Source: Candidatus Accumulibacter iunctus (lineage in GTDB: Bacteria > Pseudomonadota > Gammaproteobacteria > Burkholderiales > Rhodocyclaceae). Taken from it: a stretch of 7,046 nucleotides of DNA. Each line of letters starts with the position of its first letter. The stretch's first letter is position 1. The stretch is from assembly GCA_002345025.1 (NCBI GenBank), contig DDUX01000080.1, positions 5,715-12,760 of the forward strand, read 5' to 3'. Of the stretch, positions 6,691 to 7,046 are shown piece after piece. The notes under the pieces were generated by a model. It did not search any database. It saw nothing but the letters and a program-made list of their open reading frames with translations, and was not told where the DNA came from. Both the position numbers and the translations under genes were made by a program.

Positions 6691-7046
6691 CGGTTGATCA
6701 GCTACGCTGCCCAGTTCAAGCCCTGGGGCTGGGTGTACGGTACCGGCATCTATGTCGATGATATCGCTGCCGCCTTCCGCAGCAAGGCCATCGAGTCGAT
6801 GATCATCGTTGCCCTGGTCGTCGGCATCCTGGTTGCCGTGTCGGTAGCCATCGGCCGCAGCGTGCTGCGCCAGCTTGGTGGTGAGCCTGCCGCAGCCTCA
6901 GCCATCGCACAACGCGTCGCTGTCGGTGATCTGGCGGCAGACGTCGATGCCGGAAGTCTCGCCGCCGGCCGCTTGATGCGTTCGATTGCCGAAATGCAGA
7001 ACCGCCTGCGCACGATGATCGCCGAAATCGATCGCCTGGCCGGCGA
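6691..7046 (+). pseudogene. Methyl-accepting chemotaxis protein, 5'-truncated within its Cache sensor domain, running off the right edge
   Basis: The frame is open from after the cheR stop (6633) to the window end, but receptor similarity begins only around 6691. From there it reads LISYAAQFKPWGWVYGTG and then IYVDDI (about 6694-6765), the membrane-proximal end of a single-Cache periplasmic sensor domain. A membrane helix follows (about 6799-6867, MIIVALVVGILVAVSVAIG). Next comes a HAMP-type segment with LGGEP, the family's usual opening, and VGDLAADV, leading into a helical stretch where the cytoplasmic signalling domain should follow. The first transmembrane helix, most of the sensor domain and an ATG are missing; the 19 codons between the cheR stop and this point do not resemble a receptor. 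TTG at 6694 or ATG at 6799 could start a shortened protein, but neither has a visible ribosome binding site. The fragment is in the same frame as cheR. Whether the 3' part is intact cannot be seen. Confidence 0.8.

Noticed and set aside
5515..7046. Insertion sequence or phage-mediated disruption as the cause of the broken genes
   Set aside because: No transposase, inverted terminal repeats or target duplications were seen at the apparent junctions.

Overview
The window is GC-rich bacterial DNA. A UbiA-type quinone prenyltransferase, a signal-peptide-bearing c-type cytochrome, multi-sensor c-di-GMP signalling and chemotaxis proteins suggest a respiring proteobacterium. I would guess a betaproteobacterium of the Rhodocyclales/Accumulibacter kind, but that is an impression from gene content and protein style, not a proof. 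No rRNA, tRNA, CRISPR array, insertion sequence or phage gene was seen.

The left three quarters (about 1-5518) is one compact minus-strand operon, transcribed right to left. In order it holds a fused lysophospholipid transporter/acyltransferase (LplT-PlsC type, 5518-3638), ubiA (3636-2731), a small secreted class-II-like cytochrome c (2734-2303), and a large response regulator (from 2291 past the left edge). That regulator has the order REC, DUF3369, PAS, PAS, GGDEF and probably EAL beyond the edge. Spacings are tiny: a 1-base gap, a 4-base ATGA overlap and an 11-base gap. The operon therefore combines membrane phospholipid remodelling, ubiquinone synthesis, a periplasmic haem protein and a c-di-GMP enzyme, all acting at or near the inner membrane. 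Functional coupling between them is inference.

The right quarter (5515-7046) looks damaged. On the minus strand, directly upstream of the transporter/acyltransferase, lies a piece of a metal-dependent amidohydrolase. Its core (about 5515-5874) reads cleanly, but both ends are missing and a possible original N-terminus (from 5953) is in another frame. On the plus strand, a cheR gene (6073-6633) keeps its N-terminal domain, the start of its SAM-binding domain and its C-terminal tail, but has lost roughly 85-90 internal residues without losing frame. A 19-codon ORF (6630-6689) that overlaps the cheR stop may be the start of a lost next chemotaxis gene. After it comes a methyl-accepting chemotaxis protein that begins in the middle of its Cache sensor domain and runs off the right edge.

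The repeated pattern of recognisable ends with missing middles within 1.5 kb is the most notable feature. It means either clustered real deletions in a decaying chemotaxis/hydrolase locus or an assembly collapse. The sequence alone cannot decide between them.
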